64,000 nucleotides of DNA from positions 21,330,991 through 21,394,990 of the forward strand of contig CP136061.1 of assembly GCA_032622095.1 (NCBI GenBank). The letters run 5' to 3'. The position numbers and the translations under genes are program-made. The DNA is from Siphonodentalium dalli (lineage: Eukaryota > Mollusca > Scaphopoda > Gadilida > Siphonodentaliidae). Of this stretch, positions 45,624 through 58,039 are shown in pieces. Every line of letters begins with the position of its first letter. Position 1 is the stretch's first letter. The notes beneath the pieces are model-generated. The model made no database searches. It saw only the letters and a list, made by a program, of their open reading frames with translations, and was not told the DNA's origin.

Positions 45624-46896
45624 GTTACAAAGTATAAATTCTAAGTTATAGAAGTGATTACTAGAAAAAATATGTACACAGGCAATACTTTCCAAGGTTG
45701 ACTCTCAGATATAAAAATGTGTATATTTTATTCACAGCAAATGTGACTTCAGTTTCAATTAGATTTCTTTGACAAGATAATTCCAGCAACCGTCACCTGC
45801 ATTACAATAAAAACAATTTTGTCATTGTTAGTCAATGTGTCAAATTAGCTCATGTCATTATTTATCCACACATTGCAGTTGACCACATATTATATTGACA
45901 GTTCTGTATGTAATTTAGAAAACGATCAGATCAATTTTACACTTATAATAGCGTACGTTTCAGTTATGGTGCTTAATGTTCAAGAATCAATGACTTTCAT
46001 TCATTTTAAGTTTAATCAATTCTCTAAATCCGACACCAATAGCTGCTTAAAATTGACTTTCTATTCAGTATGAAGGGAATCTTTATGTAAACGTGCCAAA
46101 TTATTGAAGTCTAATATCGACATTTAGTAATCGAAACTATTGTTTACAATGAGGCAAAAAATTCTCAATCAATCAGTGGAAATATAATTCGCATGTTTCC
46201 AAAGGTTCCTAAATGGCAGCAGAGAATGGCAAGCTAATATTGGTTGTGAGTGTCTAGCTGGCATTCATAATTCAACAATTATCGTGCTTGTATAAGGTCT
46301 GTCTGTATAAAAATAGATCTCGTGGTCATTAATTAATTCGAGCTCTACAATATGATTGTTGGTGCGTTCACCTCATGCATTTATAATGCATGGAATGAAA
46401 AAAAGTTAGAGATAAAATGCAGAACATTAATTGGTATACTCGTCCTTTTTGAGGTCAGGTGACCTATTTGATAAGGTCACGCAGAGATGATTTATTTTAA
46501 AGGGACTCATTGCATTCAAAGTGGTTTCATGTGAGATAAAATAAAAGTCTGTAAAACAACTATCATGAACATGTACATGAAGAAATAGATTGACTTTGTT
46601 GTTTTCATTATGAAAAAAATCAAATAATGAGATTTTGCATGTCAAAATCTATATTATGTAATCATTAGTAGTATATTTGAATTACCGATAAAAGTCAAAA
46701 TTAGTCCATAAGATACCAAAGTTTAATCAAAACTTAATGCTAAACATTGGAAAAGGTCAAAGCATTGTAGAAATAGATAAATTTTTTCTCATATTCATTA
46801 TTGATAATTTTCCAATAATGAAATTTTGCATGCAGTAAAGAATAGGAATCTTCTGTACTTCTGTATTTTTTTGTTATACTGTCGTCTGCTAATTAT

Positions 46897-47650
46897 ACCC
46901 CCACTTTCGAAGAAAATGGGGGGTATACTGGATTGACTGCGTCTGTCCGTCACACTTTCTCCCTCTGTGTGTCCGTCCGGGGGGTATACTGGATTGACTG
47001 CGTCTGTCCGTCACACTTTCTCTCTCCGTGTGTCCGTCCGTCGGTCCAACCTCATAACTCGAACAACTATGAACCGATTTTAATAATTTTTTGTATGCAA
47101 TCTCCTTAGGATCGCCTCTCTGCATGATGCTAATTGCGGTGCAGTCCGACTTTCTTTTTTTTAAGTTACGCCTTACTTTTCGACTTATTTTGACTTAGAA
47201 AATTCTGTCCGACTTAATAACTTTAACAAATATGAACCGATTTCAATAATTTTTGGTATACATGCTTATCACAACACCCTCTCTACATGATGCGGCTCAG
47301 GGTTGGCTCGAACTGTTTTTCCTAACATTACAATTCATATTCGACTTATTTTGACTTAGAAAATTTTGGGATTTTTTGTGTGTGGATGCTATCAAGTTAG
47401 GAAACACTCGACAAAAGCCATCTTAGATGTTAAGGTTGCGTTTCATTTTCTACCCTTTTTTGGGTTTCTGCAATCATTCTAACAAATATGAACCAATTTG
47501 AATATTTTTTTCTGTTTCTTGCGACACCATATCGATATTATTAATCCAAATTCTTTAAAGTTAAAAATCTTTTTTGTTTGGTTTACGGATAATGCGGGTT
47601 GAATTTGCCACGGTGGGGGTACGCTAGCACGCGAGTCACACCTCTTGTTT
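46897..47650. mobile_element. GGGGTATACTGG-type repeat, long copy
   Basis: Begins ACCCCCACTTTCGAAGAAAA and GGGGGGTATACTGGATTGAC. The first 65 bp are duplicated (46918 and 46979). It ends GCGAGTCACACCTCTTGTTT. Inside are AACAAATATGAACCGATTT units. A minus-strand ORF (46889-47125) is not convincing. Confidence 0.65.
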
Positions 47651-47654
47651 ATCA

Positions 47655-47752
47655 TGAAGTTGCTGAGCACCCCTTCAAATGATTAATAGACCATTCCAAT
47701 GTATACTTTTATAACTGCGTGGGGAAATCCATTTAATATAGAAAGGGTTAAA
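47655..47752. mobile_element. Fragment of T-related family W (right end)
   Basis: AATAGACCATTCCAATGTAT...ATATAGAAAGGGTTAA. Confidence 0.65.
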
Positions 47753-48424
47753 GGCCAAAAACGTGTCTTGGATTTTAAACAATGATAGCAGTGGAATATA
47801 TTTTTTTTTAAACTAAAACTTACAGAAACAAAGCTGTATCTTATATTTGAATAGAAGATAGTGATTATAAAGATAAAGATATCAGACCTGTACTGTATAA
47901 TTAATTCTGAGGGATACCATTTGAATTGTACATAGCTCATCATCGTGAATTCAGCAAAGAATTGTGGCAAGATATGAGAAAAAGAACAAATGATCCTGAG
48001 GCTATAAAATGGTCTAAAGCTGAACACTGAGAAGTCTTAAAATAGATAATTAGTACTCTGATGGATTACCACAAAAAATAGGATCTTCAATCACGAGCTG
48101 AAGCAATTTATCCTGCTATTTGTGGATTTGATTCATGGGCCGGAATGGGCCATAAAAACTTACATGAATTCAGTGATACTCGGCATTAGGATTTAGATGA
48201 ATGGAATGGCATTCATTGGGGTTTCGATGAATGAAGGAACGAAAATATTCATTATCAAATCTATGCACAATAAATCACACACAGAGGATGTATGTACAAA
48301 AGCGTGGATCCCACAGGACCTTGATTGCCTGGAATAGAATGATTCCAAATGACACTTAATGTGGAAAGTGTATAACCACACTGGGTGAAGTTGAACGCCA
48401 CCTAAACAAACCAGGGCCATGTCT

Positions 48425-48560
48425 TCAGAATGAGGTCCCCAGAGAGTAAATTTATTGATGCTATCCATCACGGCTAGCATTACCAAATTCATCCTCAAGG
48501 AACCTCATTGGGCTTAGGACTCAAATGCTATGTGAGACCTAGGATCAGCATTAAAATTCG
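48425..48560. mobile_element. P-family fragment, diverged
   Basis: CAGAATGAGGTCCCCAGAGA...TTCATCCTCAAGGAACCTCA, then GGGCTTAGGACTCAAATGC. Confidence 0.7.
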
Positions 48561-48840
48561 CAGAGAAATTGCCTTCAATGGATTTAAATTTCTGAATAGA
48601 GCGCTTGAAATAATCATGAAAATTGTTGTGAACTGTCCTTGAACAGCCTCAGATTTCAGCTAGATTAATTTAAATAAACCCACAAGGCAGTTTGCGTTCC
48701 AAAATACATCTAATAATATTCTCTTTGGAATTTTTCCCAGTATCAAAATAGGTTGATAAATACCTGAACTACCATTCTACGAGCATTATATGTCAGAGAG
48801 ACTCATTGAAATCATAAAAAATACAACTCGAACACAATGT

Positions 48841-48992
48841 ACGGGCCCCTAGCCCCATATTGAAATGGTGCCGGGCCCCTAGCCCCATATTGAAATGGTG
48901 CTGGGCCCCTAGTCCCATATAGAAACGGTGCCGAGCCTCTAGTCCCATATAGAAACGGTGCCGGGCCCCTAGCCCCATATAGAAACGGTGCC
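48841..48992. repeat. 30-bp minisatellite, 5 copies
   Basis: GGCCCCTAGCCCCATATTGA...TGGTGCCG with variants. It gives a 10-residue repeat (FYMGLGARHR-like) in a minus-strand ORF (48793-49104) that I do not regard as a gene. Confidence 0.93.
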
Positions 48993-49310
48993 ATTTACAT
49001 TCATCAGAATTCTGAAATCGGAAATGTCCAGAAAAGGTATATTGCATTATCTTAACTTCACATACCGCTTTCTCTTCGTTAAAACTCATATTTAGTAGAA
49101 CCATAAACGTTTCGGAGTGAAGACAGCTCTAGATCGTTTACAGGGGTATTTTTTATGAGACCGCTTATTAAAAAATTTGAACTAGCACCAACAAAACAAA
49201 CTCAAATTTATTGAAAAATATTAGAAACAAAACACAAATTTTCAGTGCAATATCAACAAATCTGTTCGGAAATCTTCCGTGTAGGTATGTTTTTAGATAC
49301 GTAATTTGTG

Positions 49311-49770
49311 ACCCGCCATATCAAATCCAGTTGGAAGTCGGGATTTTTTTACCCTGTGCCAATGCATTCTCTTATATATGCGAGTCGACCATAGGTCGCC
49401 TCGCATATATAAGAGAATGCATTGGCCTAACAATTTTTTACAATTTTAATAATTATTTCTTGTATTCTTCAACAATTTTATAATTTCACCCATACAGAGC
49501 CCCAGACAAACATGAGCAGACGACACTCTTCTATAATATGCTTCTATATACATTGTGTGGGGCTCCCTGCAGGGTAATGGATGTTTTTTATTTTATGTCC
49601 TAAAAATTGTCAGAAACATTTATTTAAAACAAATGATAAAAAATTGTTAGGCCAATGCATTCTCTTATATATGCGAGGCGACCTATGGTCGACTCGCATA
49701 TATAAGAGAATGCATTGGCACAGGGTAAAAAAATCCCGACTTCCGACTGGATTTGATATGGCGGGTCACA
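49311..49770. mobile_element. TIR element with GTGACCCGCC ends carrying the T-family hairpin module
   Basis: GTGACCCGCCATATCAAATC...GGGATTTTTTTACCCTGTGCC at the left and its inverse to GATATGGCGGGTCAC at the right, flanked by ATTT. Both copies of the GAATGCATTGG palindrome are present, but the ends are unrelated to T. Confidence 0.88.
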
Positions 49771-49893
49771 TTTGGTATGGTGTTCGAACAAACAATGTCC
49801 GTTTAAATCACACAATGGTACAGATATAAATAATCATCATCGTTAGGTTCAGTTGTTTTACCTCTGACTGGCTGCACAGGGTTTAATCTTGAG

Positions 49894-50342
49894 ACCAAGC
49901 CTGAGTTTTATAGTGTGTCTGTTATTTGCAGAATGAGGTCCCCAGAGGGTGAATTTAGTGATGCCATCCCACATAGCGGGCTAGCATCACAAAATTCACC
50001 CTCTGGGGACCTCATTCTGCATGGCCTCATCTGCTATGGGAGACATAGACTCAGATTGAAGTTCCCAAATGGTGAATATTGTGATGTACACCCATTGGGA
50101 ACCTCGATTATGCAATGTGTCATCTGCCAATTTGGGGATACAGATCGAGAAACTAAACTATAAAAGAAATAGAATCTATGTGAAGAAGTTTGTATGGAAA
50201 TTTTATAATAAAGAATATTTTCAGAGAAGATGAGGCCTAAGCAGAATGAGGTCCCCAGAGGGTGAATTTAGTGATAGCATCACTAAATTCACCCTCTGGG
50301 GACCTCATTCTGCAAATGACAGACACACTATAATCAGACTTG
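49894..50342. mobile_element. P-family MITE, complete, well preserved
   Basis: CAAGCCTGAGTTTTATAGTG to ACACACTATAATCAGACTTG. Hairpins 49928-50020 and 50246-50320 are nearly perfect. A good reference copy for the family. Confidence 0.93.
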
Positions 50343-50473
50343 CTTGAGAGTCTGACTTCTTGGTATTCACTCTTATTCACAATATTATGCTTTAAATATA
50401 TATTATGCTAAAGCAGAGTATAAAATAACATCTAAAACATTTGTGTTTTGCTCCTCTCTACATTGCTTTCACA

Positions 50474-50863
50474 TTAACCCTTTACCCAACAAACCGGCCA
50501 AAACCGGCCAAATAAAGCTTCAACAGCCTAAAATATCTTCGGTCTGTCTCAATAGAACCATACAAATATGGATATCATTCGAATCGGCTCCTTGACCACA
50601 TTGTGATAGTTACAGTTATGCCCTGTGCCGATGCATTCTCTTATATATGCGAGTCGACCATAGGTCGCCTCGCATATATAAGAGAATGCATTGGCCTAAA
50701 AAAAATCTTTTTTTTACCATTTTTTCTTACATTCTTTAACAATTTTATAATTTTTAATGTGTTAAGCCAATGCATTCTCTTATATATGCGAGGCGACCTA
50801 TGGTCGACTCGCATATATAAGAGAATGCATTGGCACAGGGCCTTCTGTTGGGTAAAGGGTTAA
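50474..50863. mobile_element. T-family MITE, ACCCAACA subfamily
   Basis: TTAACCCTTTACCCAACAAA to TGTTGGGTAAAGGGTTAA, two hairpin modules (the first with one CCGATGC change). Confidence 0.95.
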
Positions 50864-51726
50864 AAAACAAAATCGTTATTTTTGTTCATAACACCTGCTA
50901 CTATTTTTCAGAATATATTATTTACTTAGTATTGTAATAACATATACATTTATATCACATTTTATACCACATATAAGCACATATATATATTTTGTCTACA
51001 ACATACAAGGCTTTAGTATTTTTAACTAATTATTAGCAATAAATATCAACATATAGCCATTGCTTTGTATTTTATGCTGTCGTTAATTAATGGCATGAAC
51101 TGCACACAAAAAAGTATAATGCTTGGTATTAAAGTGATGTGAAACACTACGTTAGGGTGGCCAAATAGAAATAATCTTGTTCAAAGTAAAAAAAAATTTA
51201 TGAATATTAATCCAAATTGACAACAAACAGACAGTCTTATATATTAATTAAATGCAATGACTTTCGGTGGCGAAATCATTTGTGTTAGTTTATCGCCCAT
51301 AGTTGCGTTCTGAATCGAGATGTAAATATTGACAATTGAGCGTAGTTCAGACGATGTTTTTTATGGAGTGGTATGGTCGATTTCTTTTAAATTTTCCGTC
51401 ATGTTAGTAGAATGCTACATTCCCCAAGTTGGCATTGTGTCTGAGTACTAAGTTATCAATTCACGCACCAGAATAAGTCCATAATATGTCTTTAAATTAT
51501 ACAAAATTGATAAGTTTAAAAAATAAATAGTTAATAAATCATTTAAATAGCATATTTGGCAGTAAATTAGTTTCCTTGCTTTACACATTATTACGCTAGT
51601 CATTGTGACACCTTTGTCATTTCCACCCTATAATGAAGAAACTACCCCCAAGCTCCAATGAATGAACGAATGAGTGTTCATCAAGATTAGTAAGATCTAA
51701 TGACTACTCACCCCTGGGTACACCCT

Positions 51727-52292
51727 TAACCCTTTCTTTACTGAATGGATTCTCCCACTCAGTTATAAAAGTATACATAGGAATGGTCTATAAATCACCT
51801 GGAGGGGTTTTCAAGAAACATAAGCAGACGACAAATAATACAAGTGCAGAATGAGTCCTATTTATATGTATTTGAGGGAAATTATTTGTTGAACTTATTA
51901 TATGAACATTTTCTTAGAGATTACTACTCATCAATCATGGGGGGATTTTATTCCGGGCACGTATGCCGGGGTGGGTGGTCGATGGGACCAAAAAAATAAA
52001 ATTTCCACAACTGAATTTTTTTTTTGGTCTGTTTTTGCAATGAATTTGGCTCAAAACACCTTAGAATAACAGGGGGGGGATTTTTCCGGGCACGTATGCC
52101 GGGTGGGTGGGTGGTCGATGTGACCAACAAACAACTCACAGGGTGTCAAAAAATGATCGGAAAAAACTGCCGAAAACGGAAAAAAAATTGAACGCAAGGG
52201 TAGATGGGGTCCCAAGGAAAAAATCAGCATACGTGCCTGAAAATATTTTCAGACCCCCCCCCCTTGCATCAATGAGTATTTAGTTTAGAAAG
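51727..52292. mobile_element. Family W element with a GGGGGGATTT insertion
   Basis: TTAACCCTTTCTTTACTGAA at the left; AGTATTTAGTTTAGAAAGGG at the right. The middle (about 51939-52264) is another element. Confidence 0.6.
51939..52264. mobile_element. G-run/C-run bounded insertion with CATCAAT flanks
   Basis: GGGGGGATTTTATTCCGGGCACG at the left, CCCCCCCCCC at the right. CATCAAT occurs on both sides (51930 and 52267). An inner block GGGCACGTATGCCGGG is duplicated (51956 and 52088). Confidence 0.55.
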
Positions 52293-52419
52293 GGTCTGAG
52301 TACTAAGATAACTTAGTACTCAGACACATGAGTGATATGGGGAAATCTAGATCAAGCTCCCTTATCCAATAGGAATGTTAGATTTTTAACTTGCTGCATC
52401 ATGTGCAACTTCATGGATC

Positions 52420-52504
52420 TCCATAGATATCTATCAAATATTCAAATGATGTGTGTCCGCATCCATAGATATCTATCAAATATTCAAATGATGTGTGTCC
52501 GCAT
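52420..52504. repeat. 42-bp tandem duplication
   Basis: CCATAGATATCTATCAAATA...TGTGTCCGCAT twice in a row. Confidence 0.95.
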
Positions 52505-52519
52505 TTGGGGGGATCATTT

Positions 52520-54170
52520 GAAATGTCAATGACTTATTCTTCTTCAATCTTTTCACAGAAAACAAATACTTATTGAAATATGCTTGTTTTAACAGAATTA
52601 TTTTAATTCATTAGGTTTGGTTAAAAAAATTCAAATTTTAAGATTTTATTTTCTTAGTTATTATTTTGTAATTTTCTGGTGTAATCTTGCAGTTGATAAC
52701 ATAAATGTTGAATATTTTGAAGTGACCAGCCGCAAATGTCTAGTATTTGGAATATGATTAATTGTCTTAATAATTTGAGAACTAGTAAAGATCTGTTCCA
52801 AATGTAACTATTAGATAAAAACTAAAGAAAATTGATGAGTTATTATTAACATTGTGTGTTTCCCTCCTGATTGAATATGATCTGTTTGATATGAAAACCT
52901 TTGATTATTAGCATTGGCTGTATGTTAGATGTATAGGAATATATCTGTTTGAATTCTTAAAAGTTTCTTCTGTGAATCAAACCTCTCTGTTCCTCTTAAT
53001 GGATTTTGATATTGTTGTGTCCCATGGAGTATGGATGTAAATTGTCTGATACATTGAAATGTCAGACACACTTGCATCCATCCTCCATGAAATGCAACAA
53101 AATTGACATCCATTCCTTATCGTTGCACTCAACTGATTTATTAAAAGATTATTTAGCATCCAATTTCAGTTATATTCTGTGCCATGCAATATAGAACCTG
53201 CTTTATAATATAGTTTGCAGAAATTAGATTTTTCGTAGTTTTAGAAAAAAATATGCATATAAAACGGTTCACAGGAGAGACTTAATGATGGTCTATCTGT
53301 TCCTATAACTGAGTTTTATTTAGTTTCGTGGGTATAAAATAATAAATATGAATCGAATACTCCTGTCTGGAAACACTTCCATCAATTAATATTGATTTTA
53401 TTTAGAATTTTCTTGTATGATACATAAATCAATTCGGGACATTTAACTGCTTGCGAAAACGATGAGAGCATAGCATGCATGAGAACTCTATCTCTCTCTA
53501 ACTGAGATCGCATGAAAGCTTCATGACAGTCTCTTCTTAAAATAGGTCATGAGAAAATGTCCCAATTGATTATCACATTATATAAGAAAATATCAATATA
53601 AAATCAATATTAATTGGTAGAAGCTTTTCCGGATATGTGTCTTCGACATATTTATTATATAATACCCCGGAAACGAAATAAAATGCATTTAGGAAGAGAT
53701 AATCCATCTTTAAGAGTATGTTACGGGTTCATACCCAGAGTACATAAACTAGTCTTTAATCTTCAGTTGTTTCGGAATTTCATAGAATTGTCTCCATGCT
53801 TTGCGAATGGCATCTTACATTATTATGGAAAACTTTTTTTAAAAACCTTACCCACATTTGGCTAAATTAGTTGAATGCTACTTTCCTTTCTGTGGCCAAC
53901 GTGCCTGGATACATACACTGAAATAAGTGCAATATGTCTTTAAATCTTCCATGACAGGATCTTGAATGCTGCAACAGCATAGCTCCTGTCAAGAAAGAGT
54001 TCAAAATTTGGGAAATGTTTTGGAACAGACATACAATTATTTCCTCATCCATTCCTGTGACGTATGAACCCTGATGCTCTGTTGATTGACTATTCACTAA
54101 AACATGTTTGGTTATGCTTGTTTTATACCATGTTTAATGCATTATCCTTTTTTTTTGCTTCCACCTTTAC
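52520..54170. other. Intron stretch without recognised repeats
   Basis: AT-rich. Small foldbacks only (for example around 53010-53110, CCCATGGAGTATGGATG / CATCCATCCTCCATG), and a degenerate T remnant at about 53948-54003 (TTCCATGACAGGATCTTGAA...CTCCTGTCAAGAAAGAGTT). Nothing that looks coding. Confidence 0.5.
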
Positions 54171-54173
54171 TAG

Positions 54174-54209
54174 GAAAACAGCCTAACTCTGCCGGACAAA
54201 CAAAGCCAT
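54174..54209 (+). CDS. ATP2B-like: Probable PMCA site-A cassette micro-exon (36 nt)
   Basis: A 36-nt candidate exon between a strong polypyrimidine tract plus acceptor (CCTTTTTTTTTGCTTCC...TAG) and a consensus donor (GTAAGT). It is phase 1-1 like the other exons, so it adds exactly 12 codons whether included or skipped. It reads on from exon c as G-KQPNSAGQTKP. Vertebrate PMCA genes carry one or more short in-frame exons at exactly this place (splice site A, before the phospholipid-binding segment), which supports the call. Evidence is position, frame and splice signals; a peptide this short has no family motif. It lies 12.4 kb from exon c. No following exon was recognised downstream. Confidence 0.72.
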
Positions 54210-54420
54210 GTAAGTCAGTTAGAATCTCATTTAAAATGTCTGTTTTCAAACTTTTTGGGTTCTCGTATATACTCGATCTATACCGGGTAGTATTCACTTG
54301 GTAAGGTTGAACTGTCTGTTAAAATATATCGATATTATTAGCTAGGGAGAATATAATACTGGACTATCTGTGCATGTGTATTGTGTGCTTAGGATAGAAT
54401 GCTTATGTAGACTTGCATGA

Positions 54421-54806
54421 GTGGAACATTGGTTTATTGAAAAGAAAGTTGTGGACATTATATTGTAATATAAATTTCTTTCTGAAACATTGGTTTATTG
54501 GGTAGAAAGTTATTGCTATGGACAGTATATTGTAAAATATAAATCTCTTTCCGAAACATTGGTTTATTGGGTAGAAAGTTATTGCTATGGACAGTATATT
54601 GTAATATAAATCTCTTTCTGAAACATTGGTTTATTGGGTAGAAAGTTATTGCTATGGACAGTATATTGTAATATAAATCTCTTTCTGAAACATCGGTTTA
54701 TTGGGTAGAAAGTTATTGCTATGGACAGTATATTGTAATATAAATCTCTTTCTGAAACATCGGTTTATTGGGTAGAAAGTTATTGCTGTTAATATATAAA
54801 TCTCTT
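54421..54806. repeat. 67-bp minisatellite, about 5.5 copies, beside the micro-exon
   Basis: GAAACATTGGTTTATTGGGT...GACAGTATATTGTAATATAA...CTCTTTCT, recent copies nearly identical, edges diverged. Confidence 0.95.
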
Positions 54807-55490
54807 AATGAAATAGGGCAGAATCAGTGGAATTATTCAAAATCAAAGTTCAATGTTCATGATTTCTCAAGGGGACGATGTTATGTAATCATTGAAAGAA
54901 TATAGATGAATTATCATAGAATATCGTAAAATAAACACAACAAAGTTTTAATAGAATTTTGAAGGTGGTCACGCAGGTCAAAATGTTATCGATTAATGTA
55001 GATCAGTCATTTTAACCGATATGTAAAAGTATGTTCAGTGATTGGAAACAACCTTCAATTCAATAGATGTACATGTTTGTACTTGAGTACATCATATTGG
55101 TTTTCTGAGTGAACAGACAAACTTTAGGCCATGCAAGGTCAATTTCCTGTTTCTCAGGCCCACGCGCATGGTCCCGATAACCCGCAACCTTTTTACTTGC
55201 GTTTGATATATTGAAAACAAATTTAATCGGTATGAAACATGTGATATTTTGCATCTGCAAACTCAATAAACATTGCGTCAATGAAACTTTATTGGGTGAT
55301 TATTGATGAAATAAATCTCATTGAATCTATCAACTAATTTTTTATAGACATATGTTCGGCAAATATTGGCCACTGGCAACCAAAATTAAACTCAGATCTA
55401 GCCAAAGCAGAGGTTGAATGCTTCATTGGCGTGTGCACCAGAAATAAAAACTTTAATTAAAAACTACGTGCTCACATGATTTTCAAAATA

Positions 55491-55680
55491 CAGTAAAACC
55501 CTAAATAATCGACTCCTTAACCACAGCAGAATTATGGGTAATTTTTCAGGATTTAGTTGGAAATATGGCTTGTTGCCATTCATCGGAAAGAATGGCAACA
55601 AACCATATTTCCGAATAAATCCTCAACAATTACCCATAATTCTGCTGTGGTTAAAGAGTCGATTATTTAGAGCATTACTG
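55491..55680. mobile_element. C-family foldback MITE, short centre
   Basis: TA-CAGTAAAACCCTAAATAAT to GATTATTTAGAGCATTACTG-TA. The centre lacks the usual AGCTCTC loop. Confidence 0.92.
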
Positions 55681-55889
55681 TATATGGCCTGAGAAATGGG
55701 GAAATTGACTTTGCGTGGCCTCAGGCTGATTTAGCATCTGATCGAATTCAGAAGTTTTATTTTTACATGTAAATTTCCACCCTCTCCCTGTCATTTATAA
55801 ACTATGATATACTCACTCGTCTTTAGCTTATTGTTTTGCAGACAGTGGTAACAGAGTTAAATGTCATGGTATGGTGTAATATTAACTTA

Positions 55890-56054
55890 TTAACCCTTTT
55901 AGTGCCAGGGGGCGATCTCATCGGCCCTAATTTATGGTCTGTAGAGTGCCAATGCATTCTCTTATATATAGGTCGCCTCGCACATATAAGAGAATGCATT
56001 GGCACAGGGTATATGGGTCGATACAAAAATCGGACCTGGCACTCAAAGGGTTAA
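55890..56054. mobile_element. T-family MITE, AGTGCCA subfamily, short
   Basis: TTAACCCTTTTAGTGCCAGG to CCTGGCACTCAAAGGGTTAA. One hairpin, with the centre half deleted (TATATAGGTCGCCTCGCAC). Confidence 0.9.
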
Positions 56055-56059
56055 GAACA

Positions 56060-56725
56060 TTCAGATTTACATTGACACACTGTGACAGTGTTGGGTTGGG
56101 AATTAAATAATAGCATGCTAAGCTGTTTTTTTTTCTCAATCAGAAATTTCCCCAATTAATGTCAGCATGTTGGTTCCAGCCAATTAATGCATTGAAACTT
56201 AATATTTAATGTTTTAGCAACACAAAACATTGGACATCGAATATCGTCTCTTCCATTGATATATAGCATCGTAACCTAATCATTTGACTTCATATGAATC
56301 GAGGAATGTCATAATATCACCTCATCATCCCCTTTGCTGGTGTATGTATCTGTCTGGATTTCGTGACTGACACCAGTATTCACCCATCTGGCACCGTGAC
56401 GGTATTCCTTCGGAATATTGTGCATGTTTACTGTTGCTTGGTCTCTGCCGTACATGGTTCCTGTTGGTATCGTTTGACACATCTAGGGTATACCATGCAT
56501 GATCTTGGTTGTCCTTACTATATATGCTTGCTTTAAATAATACAACGCTGCATGAGCATACTTACTTACATATACTCAGAAATACATATTGTACTCAGAA
56601 ATAATATCGCATGAATCCATGTTAAAGGTCCTTCAGGGTCCTGGGACTAGATTTCCTGTTACTGGCGACAGGCGTTCTGAAATTATGGAACCTGACAAGT
56701 AACCGTTCAAGGCCTGGATATTTCC
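56060..56725. other. No gene or clear repeat seen
   Basis: AT-rich unique-looking sequence with no ORF of note. Confidence 0.4.
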
Positions 56726-56729
56726 ATGG

Positions 56730-56885
56730 AGGAAGGGCAAGCCTTAAATAGTGTGTGTCATTTGCAGAATGAGGTCCCCAGAGGGTGAATGTAGTGATGC
56801 TATCCCGCACAGTGGGCTAGCATCACTAAATTCACCCTCTGGGTACCTCATTCTGCTTAGCCTTTAAATAGTGGCCTTGAAATTT
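56730..56885. mobile_element. P-family short form (single hairpin)
   Basis: GCAAGCCTTAAATAGTGTGT, hairpin 56765-56858, then CTTTAAATAGTGGCCTTG. A one-hairpin derivative. Confidence 0.8.
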
Positions 56886-57423
56886 GTTAGATCTGACTTA
56901 TGGTAACTGGCAAAAAAAAAATATGACATGGTGAAATCTTCGGATAACATAAGATACGCTCATCATGTGTTTAATAAAATGCAGAACTGCACATGTGTGA
57001 TACTGGCTGAAATTAGGACTCAAGGACCCCCATCTCATGGTATCCTTTTCTTACTCAGATTCAATGATCTTAAACATTTTTGACCGAAATCTTTGGACAG
57101 TCTTTACATTATGTTATTGATCATCGATATTTGATCAACATTTGTTATATTGTATAATTGGACATGAAGATATTTCTCTTCAAATTTAAGAATAAATTAT
57201 TGTTGACATACCCTGCAATATTTTCCCATTTGATTATTATTCCTTATTTGGTTTAGACATAAATCGTTAATTAATATATGTCTTCCATCTTCTTATCTTT
57301 GCTCACATAGTTTGTTGAAGGGATGACTTGGGTTAAATCTTGTTTTAGAAGGGTTCATGTTGCAGTTGATTTGGATTTAGTATTTCTCTAACTATTGATG
57401 CTCATGGTAGCATAATGCAGGCA

Positions 57424-57861
57424 AGGCTTGAAATAGTGTGTCTGTCATTTGCAGAATGAGGTCCCCAGAGGGTGAATTTAGTGACGCTATCCCGCACTGT
57501 GGGCTACCATCACTAAATACACCCTCTGGGAACCACATTCCGCTTAGGCCTCAACTGCTATGGGAGACCTCGGATTAGATTGAATTTCCCAAGTTGATGT
57601 TGGTGATGATCACCCATTAGTCACTTCGATTATGCATTGTATCTTCTCCAAACTAGGGGACATATATACTGAACTGAAGGGAGAAGTAACTGAAAACTTT
57701 AATTTGAGACTATAGACACTTACCAGATGATGAGGCCAAGGCAGAATGGGGTCCCCAGAGGGTGAATTTTTGTAATGATAGCCTGCTGTGCAGGGTAGCA
57801 TCACTAAATTCACCCTTTAGAGACCTCATTCTCTAAATGATAAACACTATTTCAAGGCTTG
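57424..57861. mobile_element. P-family MITE, complete
   Basis: AAGGCTTGAAATAGTGTGTC to AAACACTATTTCAAGGCTTG; hairpins about 57450-57545 and 57742-57835. Confidence 0.9.
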
Positions 57862-58039
57862 ATATTATGCAGGAGTAATCATTATACAGGAGTCATCAAT
57901 CAAGATTTATCCATCAATCTTGTCTTCAAGAGTGAGTGTAACTTCGAGATCTTCTCAGTTTCAATGCTAGTTTATAATGGTCTAAGCTACTTATCCAAAT
58001 GAATGATTCACTCTGTTCTGGACTCCTCATGTTTAAGTA

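Larger units (their letters stand above)
41819..54173 (+). other. PMCA intron (c to micro-exon), 12.4 kb
   Basis: Bounded by GTACAT and CTTTACTAG. It carries a 21-C run near its 5' end, C, P and T elements, the 46-bp and 30-bp minisatellites, a GGGGTATAC block and a long stretch (about 52510-54170) without recognised repeats. Further alternative site-A exons could be hidden here; I could not identify any. Confidence 0.7.

Noticed and set aside
48793-49104. Minus-strand ORF with 10-residue repeats
   Set aside because: The central part is a 30-bp minisatellite and the flanks show no codon or domain evidence.
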